Source of the DNA: an uncultured Lachnospiraceae bacterium | Lineage (GTDB): Bacteria; Bacillota; Clostridia; Lachnospirales; Lachnospiraceae | Direction of reading: 5' to 3' | Assembly: GCA_949132985.1 (NCBI GenBank) | Contig: CASCGD010000025.1 | Location: 1-33,884, forward strand | DNA: 33,884 nucleotides | Shown: positions 15,079 through 23,928 of the stretch, piece after piece | Position numbering within the stretch: the first letter of the stretch is position 1 | Layout: each line of letters starts with the position of its first letter | Translations under genes and position numbers: made by a program | The notes under the pieces: model-generated | The model's input: the letters and a program-made list of their open reading frames with translations, nothing else | Told to the model about the DNA's origin: nothing | The model's database searches: none

Positions 15079-16259
15079 AGGAGGATGCATTTCTCAACAT
15101 GCCTTCTGAGGGCATGCCCATGACCGAGAGCGAGCGGGCGATATCTTCGTCCTCGTTTTTTCAATCGATAAGGAGCCTTTCTTTCGTGTGCTATCGCGGG
15201 AGTGAGGCGACGGACAATCAATTACAGCGCCTGATCCCGGAGCTTTCCGGGGCAGGCGTTTCTGTCGTTGATCTGGATGAATACAACGATTTCGGGGAGC
15301 TTTTTATCGTGCCGTCGGAGACGCTTTTGCTGGCGGCAACAAGGGAGACACTTTCTCTGGCGCAGGGTACGCCGATGGCGACTGTTGGGTACGGCGCGCT
15401 GGCGGGAAAGCTGGATGCAGAAGCGGAGCGTGCCGCGGAGAGGCCGGCGTGTGAAACGCCGGGTGAGGAAGAGGGAGCCGGGGCGGGGCATACGCCAAAG
15501 CAGTCCGGACGTGAGGTGCCGGGCGGAGCGGTGGGAGCCGAAATGGAGCATGCTTTGGGGAGTCCGGGCCGAAATGCGTTAAATGAAGGATTGGAAGAGT
15601 CGGGATGCGGGAGGGCGTGTGGGATCACGGGCGGCGCACTGCGCGCAGATTTGCTTGTCGAGGGCTTCGACGAGGTGGACGTGCAGCTTCTCGACCGGGT
15701 TATGAAGCGGGCCCAGGGTCTGCCGTGGATTACGGTCGTGACGGGGCGGTGCATCCTGCGGGAGATCACGCTCGGGGATCTGGATGATCTGTTCGCGCTC
15801 TACGCACAGCCGGGTATCACGGATTACACGGAGCCGCTCTATGAGCGGGCGGCGGAGGAACAGTATACGAGAGATTACATCGCGAACATGTATCGGTTTT
15901 ACGGCTATGGGATGTGGCTGGTATTTTCACGGGAGAGCGGTGTGCTCATCGGTCGCGCCGGGTTTTCACATGCGGATCTGGGAGATGAGATCGTGCTGGA
16001 GATGGGCTACATTGTCGGGACACCGTATCAGAGACAGGGTTACGCGACGGAAATCTGCGAAAAGCTGATTGCCTTTGCGCGTGAGAATCTCTACGGGTTC
16101 GAGACGCTCAACTGCTTTGTGGAGCCGGGCAATGCGGCGAGCCACGGGTTGATGAAAAAGCTTAAGTTTGCCAGGAACGGAACCGTGGAGCTTACGGGTA
16201 AGGAAATGGTGCGGTATCTGTTGGATTTGAGAGATGGGAGGGAAGATAATCGCTGTTAA
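15072..16259 (+). CDS. GNAT-family N-acetyltransferase with N-terminal extension
   Basis: A 395-residue protein. The last 180 residues are a GNAT acetyltransferase domain: CILREITLGDLDDLFALYAQ, then EMGYIVGTPYQRQGYATEIC, where RQGYAT is the acetyl-CoA pyrophosphate loop, then FVEPGNAASHGLMKKLKF. Residues 32-115 form a separate globular segment (VVDLDEYNDFGELFIVPSET) of unknown function. Residues 118-180 are a low-complexity linker rich in Gly, Ala, Glu and Pro. ATG 15072 overlaps the cyclophilin stop; in-frame ATGs at 15099, 15114 and 15120 are alternatives. If 15072 is used, the first 25 or so residues come from a degenerate copy of the dispersed element, so one of the later starts may be real. 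Substrate unknown; ribosomal-protein-type or small amine substrates are common in this fold. Confidence 0.75.
   Translation: MLEEDAFLNMPSEGMPMTESERAISSSSFFQSIRSLSFVCYRGSEATDNQLQRLIPELSGAGVSVVDLDEYNDFGELFIVPSETLLLAATRETLSLAQGTPMATVGYGALAGKLDAEAERAAERPACETPGEEEGAGAGHTPKQSGREVPGGAVGAEMEHALGSPGRNALNEGLEESGCGRACGITGGALRADLLVEGFDEVDVQLLDRVMKRAQGLPWITVVTGRCILREITLGDLDDLFALYAQPGITDYTEPLYERAAEEQYTRDYIANMYRFYGYGMWLVFSRESGVLIGRAGFSHADLGDEIVLEMGYIVGTPYQRQGYATEICEKLIAFARENLYGFETLNCFVEPGNAASHGLMKKLKFARNGTVELTGKEMVRYLLDLRDGREDNRC
15079..15152 (+). repeat. Degenerate copy F of the dispersed element
   Basis: AGGAGGA, then GCATTTCTCAACATGCCTTC, ATGCCC, CCGAGAGCGAGCGGGCGATAT recall copies A-E in order, but the 5' half of the inner hairpin is missing and extra bases (GGGCATGCCC palindrome, 15111-15120) are present. 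It lies between the cyclophilin stop and the GNAT coding region and is open in the GNAT frame. Confidence 0.5.
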
Positions 16260-16280
16260 AAATGAGATCGTGCGTTCTAT

Positions 16281-16308
16281 TTGTCCTCGCCTGCGCATAG
16301 AGTTTAAT
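16281..16308 (+). promoter_or_regulatory. Weak candidate promoter of the TIGR04086-like gene
   Basis: TTGTCC (16281-16286), 16-base spacer, TTTAAT (16303-16308), placed 38 bases before the start codon. Moderate match only. Confidence 0.35.
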
Positions 16309-16345
16309 AGTTATTTAGGACAAAACTTTTGCGGGAGGGTATTTT

Positions 16346-16720
16346 ATGGAACGGCAGGGAAAAAAGGAATCAATGGTTATACCGGTGATGGTGGTTTTGG
16401 TGACGATGTATATTGTAACCGGAATTATGCTTCTGCTCCTGGCTTTTCTAATGTATCGGATGGAGCTGTCGGAACCGGTCACGAATGGTGCGATTATCGC
16501 GATCTATATTATTTCCGGTTTCCTGGGCGGTTTTCTCATAGGAAAAAAGGTCGGCCTCAAAAAGTATCTGTGGGGATTTTTAGTTGGTGCGCTCTACTAC
16601 GGCGTACTGTTTCTTGTGGGTCTTTTGCTTCATCAGAGTGTGGATGTGGATGCGGTGCATCTCATCTCAACGATGGTGCTGTGCCTTTTGTCTGCCACTG
16701 CGGGCGGGATGATCAGCTAA
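16346..16720 (+). CDS. Small four-helix membrane protein (TIGR04086-like)
   Basis: A 124-residue protein with four predicted transmembrane helices at about residues 11-36, 46-66, 70-93 and 100-123. There is a short charged start (MERQGKKES) and a GGFLIGKKVGLKKYLWGFLVG segment between helices 2 and 3. Pattern, length and alternating glycines fit the TIGR04086 family of Clostridia, whose function is unknown. The ribosome binding site GGGAGGG lies 6 bases before the ATG. It stands alone between the GNAT gene and the FMN riboswitch. Confidence 0.75.
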   Translation: MERQGKKESMVIPVMVVLVTMYIVTGIMLLLLAFLMYRMELSEPVTNGAIIAIYIISGFLGGFLIGKKVGLKKYLWGFLVGALYYGVLFLVGLLLHQSVDVDAVHLISTMVLCLLSATAGGMIS

Positions 16721-16749
16721 ATAGTAGTGAAAAAATCCACAAAAAATGA

Positions 16750-16778
16750 TTGCATATCGGGCAATGATAGGTTATAAT
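16750..16778 (+). promoter_or_regulatory. Promoter of the riboflavin operon
   Basis: A perfect TATAAT (16773-16778) with TTGCAT (16750-16755) 17 bases upstream. Transcription would start about 12 bases before the FMN riboswitch. Confidence 0.6.
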
Positions 16779-16797
16779 GACTAAAGCAAACAGAAAA

Positions 16798-16906
16798 GAT
16801 CTTCGGGGCGGGGTGTGATTCCCCACCGGCGGTAAAGCCCGCGAGCCGCAAGGCATGATCCGGTGTGATTCCGGAGCCGACAGTATAGTCTGGATGGTAG
16901 AAGATG
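16798..16906 (+). promoter_or_regulatory. FMN riboswitch (RFN element)
   Basis: The closing stem is ATCTTC (16799-16804) with GAAGAT (16900-16905). Inside are the hallmark RFN blocks GGGGCGGGGTGTGATTCCCC, ACCGGCGGTAAAGCCCGCGA, GATCCGGTGTGATTCCGGAG and CCGACAGTATAGTCTGGATG. It senses flavin mononucleotide and, with the terminator at 16990, should switch off the rib genes when FMN is plentiful. Confidence 0.97.
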
Positions 16907-16989
16907 CAGCGCATTGATTCGTTGTGTGCGTTTGGAGACGCGTGCAGAGGGAAGGATGCAGGCAAAACAGATATGAGAGAGCACTACCC

Positions 16990-17017
16990 GGCAGATCTTA
17001 AGTGATCTGCCTTTTTT
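16990..17017 (+). terminator. FMN riboswitch expression-platform terminator
   Basis: GGCAGATC (16990-16997) pairs perfectly with GATCTGCC (17004-17011), loop TTAAGT, then six T. It stands between the aptamer and ribD. Confidence 0.93.
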
Positions 17018-17081
17018 ATATGCACAGGGGCGCAAAAGGGATTCCGATTGCGGTTTTTGAGAGATGAGAGGGAGGAGATAT

Positions 17082-18170
17082 ATGAGAGATCAGGACTATA
17101 TGCGCCGTGCCATAGCTCTTGCAAAGCGCGGGCGGGGCTGGACAAGTCCGAATCCGCTGGTGGGGGCGGTGATTGTAAAGGATGGACGTATCATCGGCGA
17201 GGGCTTTCACGAGCGGTACGGACAGCCTCATGCGGAGCGCAATGCCATCGCGTCCCTGACGGAGTCGGCACAGGGTGCCACGATCTATGTGACGCTGGAG
17301 CCGTGCTGTCATTACGGCAGGACGCCGCCGTGTACGGAGGCGATCATTGCGAATGGAATTGCGCGGGTGGTCATCGGCTCGCGGGACCCGAATCCAAAGG
17401 TGGCAGGCAGGGGAGTGGCGCTGCTTCGGGAGGCGGGGATTGCGGTGGAGGAGGATTTCCTGCGAAGTGAATGCGATCGTCTCAATCCGGTCTTTTTCCA
17501 TTATATTACGACACATACCCCCTATGTAGTCCTGAAATATGCCATGACTGCGGACGGCAAGATTGCTACCAGAACCGGCGCATCCAAATGGATAACGGGG
17601 GAGGAGGCCAGGAATATGGTTCAGCAGCTGCGGCACAATTACCGCGGCATTATGGCAGGCATCGGAACCGTGCTCTCGGATGATCCGATGCTCAACGTCC
17701 GCTTCCCCGGCGGGCGCAGTCCGGTGCGCATCATCTGTGACAGCAGGCTTCGGTTGCCGGCAGACAGTGCGATTGCGAAAAGTGCGCACGAGTATGAAAC
17801 CATTGTCGCGTGCGCCAGGGCGGAGCCGGCCAGAAGAAAAGCGCTGGAATCACTGGGCATACAGGTTTACGAGCTCGGGAACGGGCAGGGGCGCGTGGAT
17901 TTGGGGAAATTGATGCAGGTTCTGGGAGAGAGGAAGATTGACAGCGTCCTTTTGGAGGGCGGCGGGACATTAAACGACAGTATGCTCCGACTTGGATATG
18001 TACATGAGGTGAAAGCGTTTGTTGCGCCGAAGCTCTTCGGAGGCGAGGGAGCAAAAACACCGGTGGAGGGCAGCGGGGTTGAGCTGCCGCAGCAGGCGGT
18101 GAAGCTTGTGATGGAGCGGGTGACGCCGGTGGGAGAGGATTTGCTGATCGAGTATAAGGCAGGTGTGTAG
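17082..18170 (+). CDS. ribD: Riboflavin biosynthesis deaminase/reductase RibD
   Basis: Bifunctional enzyme of 362 residues that deaminates the diamino-pyrimidine made from GTP and then reduces its ribosyl group. The N-terminal deaminase domain has the zinc motif HAERNAI and EPCCHYGRTPPCTEAI; SPNPLVGAVIVKDGR is the family signature. The C-terminal reductase domain begins near PYVVLKYAMTADGKIATRTG and includes GIGTVLSDDPMLNVR. Start is ATG 17082 behind GGGAGGAG; the ATG at 17064 lies upstream of that site. ribE starts at the base after the stop, so the two are translated together. Controlled by the FMN riboswitch. Confidence 0.96.
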   Translation: MRDQDYMRRAIALAKRGRGWTSPNPLVGAVIVKDGRIIGEGFHERYGQPHAERNAIASLTESAQGATIYVTLEPCCHYGRTPPCTEAIIANGIARVVIGSRDPNPKVAGRGVALLREAGIAVEEDFLRSECDRLNPVFFHYITTHTPYVVLKYAMTADGKIATRTGASKWITGEEARNMVQQLRHNYRGIMAGIGTVLSDDPMLNVRFPGGRSPVRIICDSRLRLPADSAIAKSAHEYETIVACARAEPARRKALESLGIQVYELGNGQGRVDLGKLMQVLGERKIDSVLLEGGGTLNDSMLRLGYVHEVKAFVAPKLFGGEGAKTPVEGSGVELPQQAVKLVMERVTPVGEDLLIEYKAGV

Positions 18171-18824
18171 ATGTTTACAGGAGTAATAGAAGAGTTGGGT
18201 AAGATTTTGGCCATCGATCGTCAGGGCATATCCGGGAGCATTCGGATTCGGGCGAAGAAGGTGCTCGAGGGGACAAGGATCGGGGACAGCATCGCGGTCA
18301 ACGGAATTTGCCTGACGGTGGTTTCCATGCAGGAGGGGCAGTTTATGGCGGATGTGATGGCGGAGACGATCCGCAGGAGCAGCCTTTCAGGGGCAAAGCC
18401 GGGGGATGCGGTAAACCTTGAGCGTGCGATGGCGGCGGACGGGCGGTTCGGCGGGCATATCGTATCGGGGCACATTGACGGAACCGGGTACATCCGCAGC
18501 TACCGGAGGGAGGAAAATGCAGTCTGGGTTACGATCGGGGCAAAGCCCGATATTTTGCGGCTGATCGTGGAGAAGGGCTCGATCTGTATTGACGGGATCA
18601 GTCTGACGGTGGCTGCCGTGACAGAGGATGCATTTTCGGTGTCGGTCATCCCCCACACGGGGACGGAGACCACGCTTTTGATGCACGAGCCGGGGGCGGT
18701 GGTGAATCTTGAAAATGATGTTGTCGGAAAGTATGTGGAACGGCTTTTGCATTTCACGGATGTAAAATCGTCGCCGGAGCCGTCCGGGATTACGATGGAA
18801 TTTTTGGCGGAGCATGGTTTTTGA
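18171..18824 (+). CDS. ribE: Riboflavin synthase, alpha subunit
   Basis: This 217-residue trimeric enzyme dismutates two 6,7-dimethyl-8-ribityllumazine molecules to riboflavin. It shows the two tandem lumazine-binding barrels: MFTGVIEELGKI with GDSIAVNGICLTVV, then GGHIVSGHIDGTG and CIDGISLTVAAV. Length and motifs are normal. Its ATG directly follows the ribD stop. A 207-base gap with a hairpin cluster separates it from ribBA. Confidence 0.96.
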   Translation: MFTGVIEELGKILAIDRQGISGSIRIRAKKVLEGTRIGDSIAVNGICLTVVSMQEGQFMADVMAETIRRSSLSGAKPGDAVNLERAMAADGRFGGHIVSGHIDGTGYIRSYRREENAVWVTIGAKPDILRLIVEKGSICIDGISLTVAAVTEDAFSVSVIPHTGTETTLLMHEPGAVVNLENDVVGKYVERLLHFTDVKSSPEPSGITMEFLAEHGF

Positions 18825-18860
18825 CGGCGGGAGTGTATGGATATTACTCCGGCGGTTAAG

Positions 18861-18973
18861 CTCACGGGCGATGACATTTTCTACATTGCCATTGGCACCC
18901 GTGAGTCGGCTTTGCTGACAAAGTTAGTTTAGTGCTCGTCAGCAGAAATACCGCGGCAGAGTGGTTATCCGCG
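18861..18973. repeat. Three-hairpin palindromic cluster between ribE and ribBA
   Basis: Three consecutive inverted repeats: CTCACGGG (18861-18868) with CCCGTGAG (18898-18905); GCTGAC (18914-18919) with GTCAGC (18938-18943); CGCGG (18952-18956) with CCGCG (18969-18973). A purine-rich stretch follows before the ribBA ribosome binding site. This makes up most of the gap at 18825-19031. It is not a typical intrinsic terminator, and its function is unknown. Confidence 0.5.
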
Positions 18974-19031
18974 AAAAAAGGACAGAAAGGATGCGGCTGC
19001 ATAAAACTGCAGGCTGCGAAAGGGAAGAAAA

Positions 19032-20246
19032 ATGGATTTTGTGTATAATACGGTTGAAGAGGCGCTGGAGGAGCTTCGGGCGGGCAAAGTGATTCTCGTG
19101 ACGGATGACCCGGATCGGGAAAATGAGGGCGATATGATCTGCGCCTCACAGTTTGCAACCACTGAAAATATCAATCTGATGGCAACCCATGCGAAGGGCC
19201 TGATCTGCACGCCTATGAGTGCGGACCTGGCGGCAAGGCTGGGGCTGCCGGCGATGGTTTCGGAAAATACGGACAATCATCACACCGCGTTTACGGTGTC
19301 GGTGGACCATGTGGATACGACGACCGGAATCTCCGCAAAGGAGCGCGGCCTGACGATGCGAAAATGCGTGGAGGAGGGGGCGAGGCCGGAGGATTTCCGA
19401 AGGCCGGGGCATGTCTTCCCGCTTGTGGCAAAACACGGGGGCGTTCTCACCCGGGGCGGACATACCGAGGCGACGGTGGATCTGATGCGCCTGGCAGGTC
19501 TAAAGCCCTGCGGCGTCTGCTGTGAGGTGATGCGCGCGGACGGAACGATGATGCGCGCGTCGGAGCTGCAGGAACTCTCGAAGGAGCTTGGCCTTGTTTT
19601 TATCACCATCAGGGATTTGCAGGATTACTGCCGGACACACGAGAAGCATCTGATGCGGGAGGCCGGGGCGTGTCTTCCCACGGAGTACGGGGAGTTCATG
19701 ATCTACGGCTATGTCAATGATATTACAGGGGCGCACCATGTGGCGCTCGTAAAGGGTGAAATCGGGGACGGAGAGAACGTGCTCTGCCGGGTGCACTCCG
19801 AATGTCTGACCGGGGATACCTTCGGTTCCCTTCGCTGTGATTGCGGCAGCCAGCTGCAGACTGCGATGGAAATGGTTGAGAAGGAGGGCCGGGGGGTGAT
19901 TCTCTACATGCGCCAGGAGGGGCGCGGCATCGGCCTGATCAACAAGCTCAAGGCGTACGAGCTGCAGGAGCAGGGGCTTGACACGGTTGAGGCGAATATC
20001 CGTCTCGGATTTGCGCCGGATTTGCGGGAGTACTGGGAGGGCGTGCAGATTTTGTCCGATCTGGGAGTAAAGTCCCTGCGGCTCCTCACAAATAATCCGG
20101 AGAAGGTGTATGGCTTGAAGGATTTTGGGATTGAGATCAAAGAGCGCATACCGATTGAGATTCATCCGCAGAAATACGACCGTTTTTATATGAAGACAAA
20201 GCAGGCTAAGATGGGGCATATTTTTAATAATATCACGTTTGAATAA
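19032..20246 (+). CDS. ribBA: Bifunctional DHBP synthase / GTP cyclohydrolase II
   Basis: A 404-residue fusion that supplies both riboflavin precursors. Residues 1-200 are 3,4-dihydroxy-2-butanone 4-phosphate synthase, with [12 protein letters not shown] and [16 protein letters not shown]. Residues 205-404 are GTP cyclohydrolase II, with the zinc cysteines in [18 protein letters not shown] and the catalytic segment [20 protein letters not shown]. Both halves look complete and no key residue is missing. Ribosome binding site GAAAGGGAAG is close to the ATG. ribH follows after 48 bases. Confidence 0.97.
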   Translation: MDFVYNTVEEALEELRAGKVILVTDDPDRENEGDMICASQFATTENINLMATHAKGLICTPMSADLAARLGLPAMVSENTDNHHTAFTVSVDHVDTTTGISAKERGLTMRKCVEEGARPEDFRRPGHVFPLVAKHGGVLTRGGHTEATVDLMRLAGLKPCGVCCEVMRADGTMMRASELQELSKELGLVFITIRDLQDYCRTHEKHLMREAGACLPTEYGEFMIYGYVNDITGAHHVALVKGEIGDGENVLCRVHSECLTGDTFGSLRCDCGSQLQTAMEMVEKEGRGVILYMRQEGRGIGLINKLKAYELQEQGLDTVEANIRLGFAPDLREYWEGVQILSDLGVKSLRLLTNNPEKVYGLKDFGIEIKERIPIEIHPQKYDRFYMKTKQAKMGHIFNNITFE

Positions 20247-20294
20247 GTTTCGGTTCGGATTTTGTAAACCGCACAGAAGGGAGATTGCATTATT

Positions 20295-20768
20295 ATGAGA
20301 GAGATCAATGTTGTAGAAGGAAAGGTTGTTGCACCGGAGGGGATGCGGGTCGGCATCGTTGCGTCACGATTCAACGAGATTATCGTGAATAAGCTGCTGG
20401 GCGGCGCGGTGGACGGACTGGTCCGCCATGGCGTAGAGGAAGAAAATATTACGGCGGCATGGGTGCCGGGGGCTTTTGAGATTCCGGTTGTCGCTTTGAA
20501 AATGGTACAGTCCGGCAAATATGATGCGGTGATCTGCGTCGGCGCTGTCATCCGCGGGCAGACCTCGCACTACGATTACGTGTGCAATGAGGTGTCCAAG
20601 GGGATCGCGCAGGTATCGTTAAATACAGGCGTTCCGGTGATCTTTGGCATTGTGACGACGGAGAATATCGAGCAGGCCATTGCGCGGGCAGGAAGCAAGT
20701 CCGGAAATAAAGGATACGACTGCGCATTGTCAGCGATTGAAATGGTCAATCTGATGAGCCAGATGTAG
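20295..20768 (+). CDS. ribH: 6,7-dimethyl-8-ribityllumazine synthase
   Basis: A 157-residue lumazine synthase that joins the RibD-pathway pyrimidine with dihydroxybutanone phosphate; it usually assembles as pentamers or capsids. Motifs: [55 protein letters not shown] and [19 protein letters not shown]. Length is normal. It is the last gene of the FMN-controlled rib operon. A hairpin-prone A/T-rich stretch follows its stop (20773-20815), which may end the transcript and overlaps the next promoter. Confidence 0.97.
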   Translation: MREINVVEGKVVAPEGMRVGIVASRFNEIIVNKLLGGAVDGLVRHGVEEENITAAWVPGAFEIPVVALKMVQSGKYDAVICVGAVIRGQTSHYDYVCNEVSKGIAQVSLNTGVPVIFGIVTTENIEQAIARAGSKSGNKGYDCALSAIEMVNLMSQM

Positions 20769-20801
20769 TTGAAAAAGCAAAGTTGAAAAAAGATTTTTTT
20801 G

Positions 20802-20830
20802 TTGACTTTTGCTTCTGAATCTGGTAGAGT
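20802..20830 (+). promoter_or_regulatory. Promoter of the Mn riboswitch / exchanger transcript
   Basis: TTGACT (20802-20807), 17-base spacer, TAGAGT (20825-20830) with TGG immediately upstream as an extended -10. Transcription would start near 20837, just before the riboswitch. Confidence 0.6.
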
Positions 20831-20837
20831 AAGAGCA

Positions 20838-21034
20838 AGTATCAGGGAGTAGCTTGCACACCTGAGTTTTAAGGATCGGTGTGCGACATGGTTCCGTCAG
20901 TACGGGAAGATGATTCCCCGGGGCATGTTTACTGGAGAGCGTTCGCGGATGATATCACAGGAACACCTGACGAGGTATTTACAGGTCGGGTGAACGTGAT
21001 ATAAGTATCCGAAAGAGAATGATTTCTACAAAGC
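20838..21034 (+). promoter_or_regulatory. yybP-ykoY (Mn2+) riboswitch candidate
   Basis: CAGGGAGTAGC at 20843-20853 is the conserved loop of the yybP-ykoY class. It is followed by the stem GCACACC/GGTGTGC, then ACATG, CCGTCAGTACGG, GGGAA-GATGA-TTCCC, CGG and CATGT. These fall in the same order as the second helix and metal-loop segments of characterised manganese-sensing examples (GTCGTCA... ACCGGC...). A further stem ATATCAC/GTGATAT near 20953-21002 is an extension. A strong terminator follows, then a CaCA exchanger, a transporter type consistent with this class. The exact 3' aptamer boundary is unclear. Confidence 0.72.
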
Positions 21035-21080
21035 GAGACTTTTACTGCAAATTTTGTTTGCAGTAAAGGTCTCTTTTTTT
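21035..21080 (+). terminator. Riboswitch expression-platform terminator
   Basis: GAGACTTTTACTGCAAA (21035-21051) pairs with TTTGCAGTAAAGGTCTC (21057-21073), 17 bp with a five-base loop, followed by seven T (21074-21080). It lies 90 bases before the exchanger start. Confidence 0.93.
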
Positions 21081-21169
21081 GTGTCGTATGACCGGTGAAG
21101 CCGGAGCATATATGTCGGGGAGAAGGGGTTTTCGCCGCGTGCGGAATCGATTTAAAGGAGGGAAAAATT

Positions 21170-22150
21170 ATGCTTGTGTTACAAATGTTACTTCTGGTTG
21201 TTGGTTTTGCGGCACTCATCAAGGGAGCCGATCTGTTTGTGGACGGCAGCTCGGCGCTGGCAAAAAATTTCAGGGTGCCGTCACTCATTATCGGGCTTAC
21301 CATCGTTGCGCTGGGGACCAGCGCGCCGGAGCTTGCGGTGAGCACATCGGCGGCGCTGCAGGGCGCCAACGAGATCGCTTTGAGCAATGTGGTTGGCTCG
21401 AATCTTTTCAATCTGCTGGCGGTGCTGGGGCTGTGCGCCGTCATCCATCCGGTTCCGGTGGAGAGCGGAATTTTAAAACGGGATTTTCCGATCTCCATTG
21501 CGGCTACCATACTGGTGTTGGTGTTGACCGGCGGCGCGGGGCTGCTGCTTTCGGGAGGTTTTTCTGAGATGCGGATGGAAGATACCGCAGGGACGGTGGG
21601 GCGAGTCACCGGGCTGGTGCTTCTCGCTCTGTTTATCATCTACATTGCAGCCCTGATTGCGGATGCAAAAAAGCATCCGCAGTTGGAGGAGCATACAAAG
21701 CTCCAGCCGGTTCAAAAGTGCATTTTGCTCATAGCAGTTGGCCTTGCGCTCATTGTGGGCGGCGGTCAGGCCGTGGTTTTTGGCGCAAAGGAGATTGCCC
21801 GGGCGGCGGGAATGACGGAGACGCTGATCGGGCTTACCATCGTTGCGGTGGGGACTTCCCTTCCGGAGCTGGTGACGTCTTTTGTGGCGGCACGAAAAGG
21901 GGAGACCGGTCTGGCAGTCGGCAATGTGGCCGGCTCGAATATTTTTAATCTTATGTTTATTCTGGGAATTTCCGCGACAATCCATCCCGTCGCCGTGAAT
22001 CTGGCATCGGTTTATGATCTGTTGATTTTGATTGGGGTTAGTCTCGTGGCGTTTCTGTTTTCAGTCAGCGGAAAACAGATCAGACGGCCGGAGGGGATCG
22101 TTATGCTGGTGATCTATGCGGCGGATGTGGTGTTTGCGGTTTTGAGGTAG
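21170..22150 (+). CDS. Calcium/cation antiporter family (CaCA, YrbG-like) exchanger
   Basis: A 326-residue integral membrane protein with about ten helices. It has the two inverted alpha-repeats that line the ion pathway: GLTIVALGTSAPELAVS from residue 42 and GLTIVAVGTSLPELVTS from residue 221, each followed by GSNLFNLL or GSNIFNLM. The acidic residues in the GTSxPE motifs are the ion ligands of the family. No regulatory calcium-binding loop is seen, as usual for the bacterial YrbG type. Start is ATG 21170 behind AAAGGAGGG; the frame is open upstream to 21095 but has no good site there. The upstream manganese-type riboswitch suggests that the physiological substrate includes Mn2+, moved out of the cell. 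That assignment is inference. Confidence 0.92.
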   Translation: MLVLQMLLLVVGFAALIKGADLFVDGSSALAKNFRVPSLIIGLTIVALGTSAPELAVSTSAALQGANEIALSNVVGSNLFNLLAVLGLCAVIHPVPVESGILKRDFPISIAATILVLVLTGGAGLLLSGGFSEMRMEDTAGTVGRVTGLVLLALFIIYIAALIADAKKHPQLEEHTKLQPVQKCILLIAVGLALIVGGGQAVVFGAKEIARAAGMTETLIGLTIVAVGTSLPELVTSFVAARKGETGLAVGNVAGSNIFNLMFILGISATIHPVAVNLASVYDLLILIGVSLVAFLFSVSGKQIRRPEGIVMLVIYAADVVFAVLR

Positions 22151-22206
22151 AGGCCGGGAATATTCCGGGCATGCAGTGAAGGTATGGTGCGGAGGGAGTG
22201 AAACAA

Positions 22207-22250
22207 AAATCCGCTTCGCCGGTTGCTGTCAATCGGTGAAGCGGATTTCT
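22207..22250. terminator. Bidirectional terminator between the exchanger and guaB
   Basis: AAATCCGCTTC (22207-22217) pairs with GAAGCGGATTT (22238-22248), extended by CCG/CGG to 15 pairs with a 12-base loop. It is flanked by A-rich and T-rich sequence and lies between convergent genes. Confidence 0.85.
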
Positions 22251-22273
22251 TTATTCCGCCGGGACAATTGCTT

Positions 22274-23884
<1,611 letters not shown>

Positions 23885-23928
23885 CTAAACGATGAATAGG
23901 CGTAACCTGTAGTTTGGGAGGTGTGCAT

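Noticed and set aside
15218..15769. Minus-strand and alternate-frame open frames over the GNAT linker
   Set aside because: High G+C low-complexity sequence removes stop codons in all frames; only the plus-strand GNAT frame continues into a recognisable domain.
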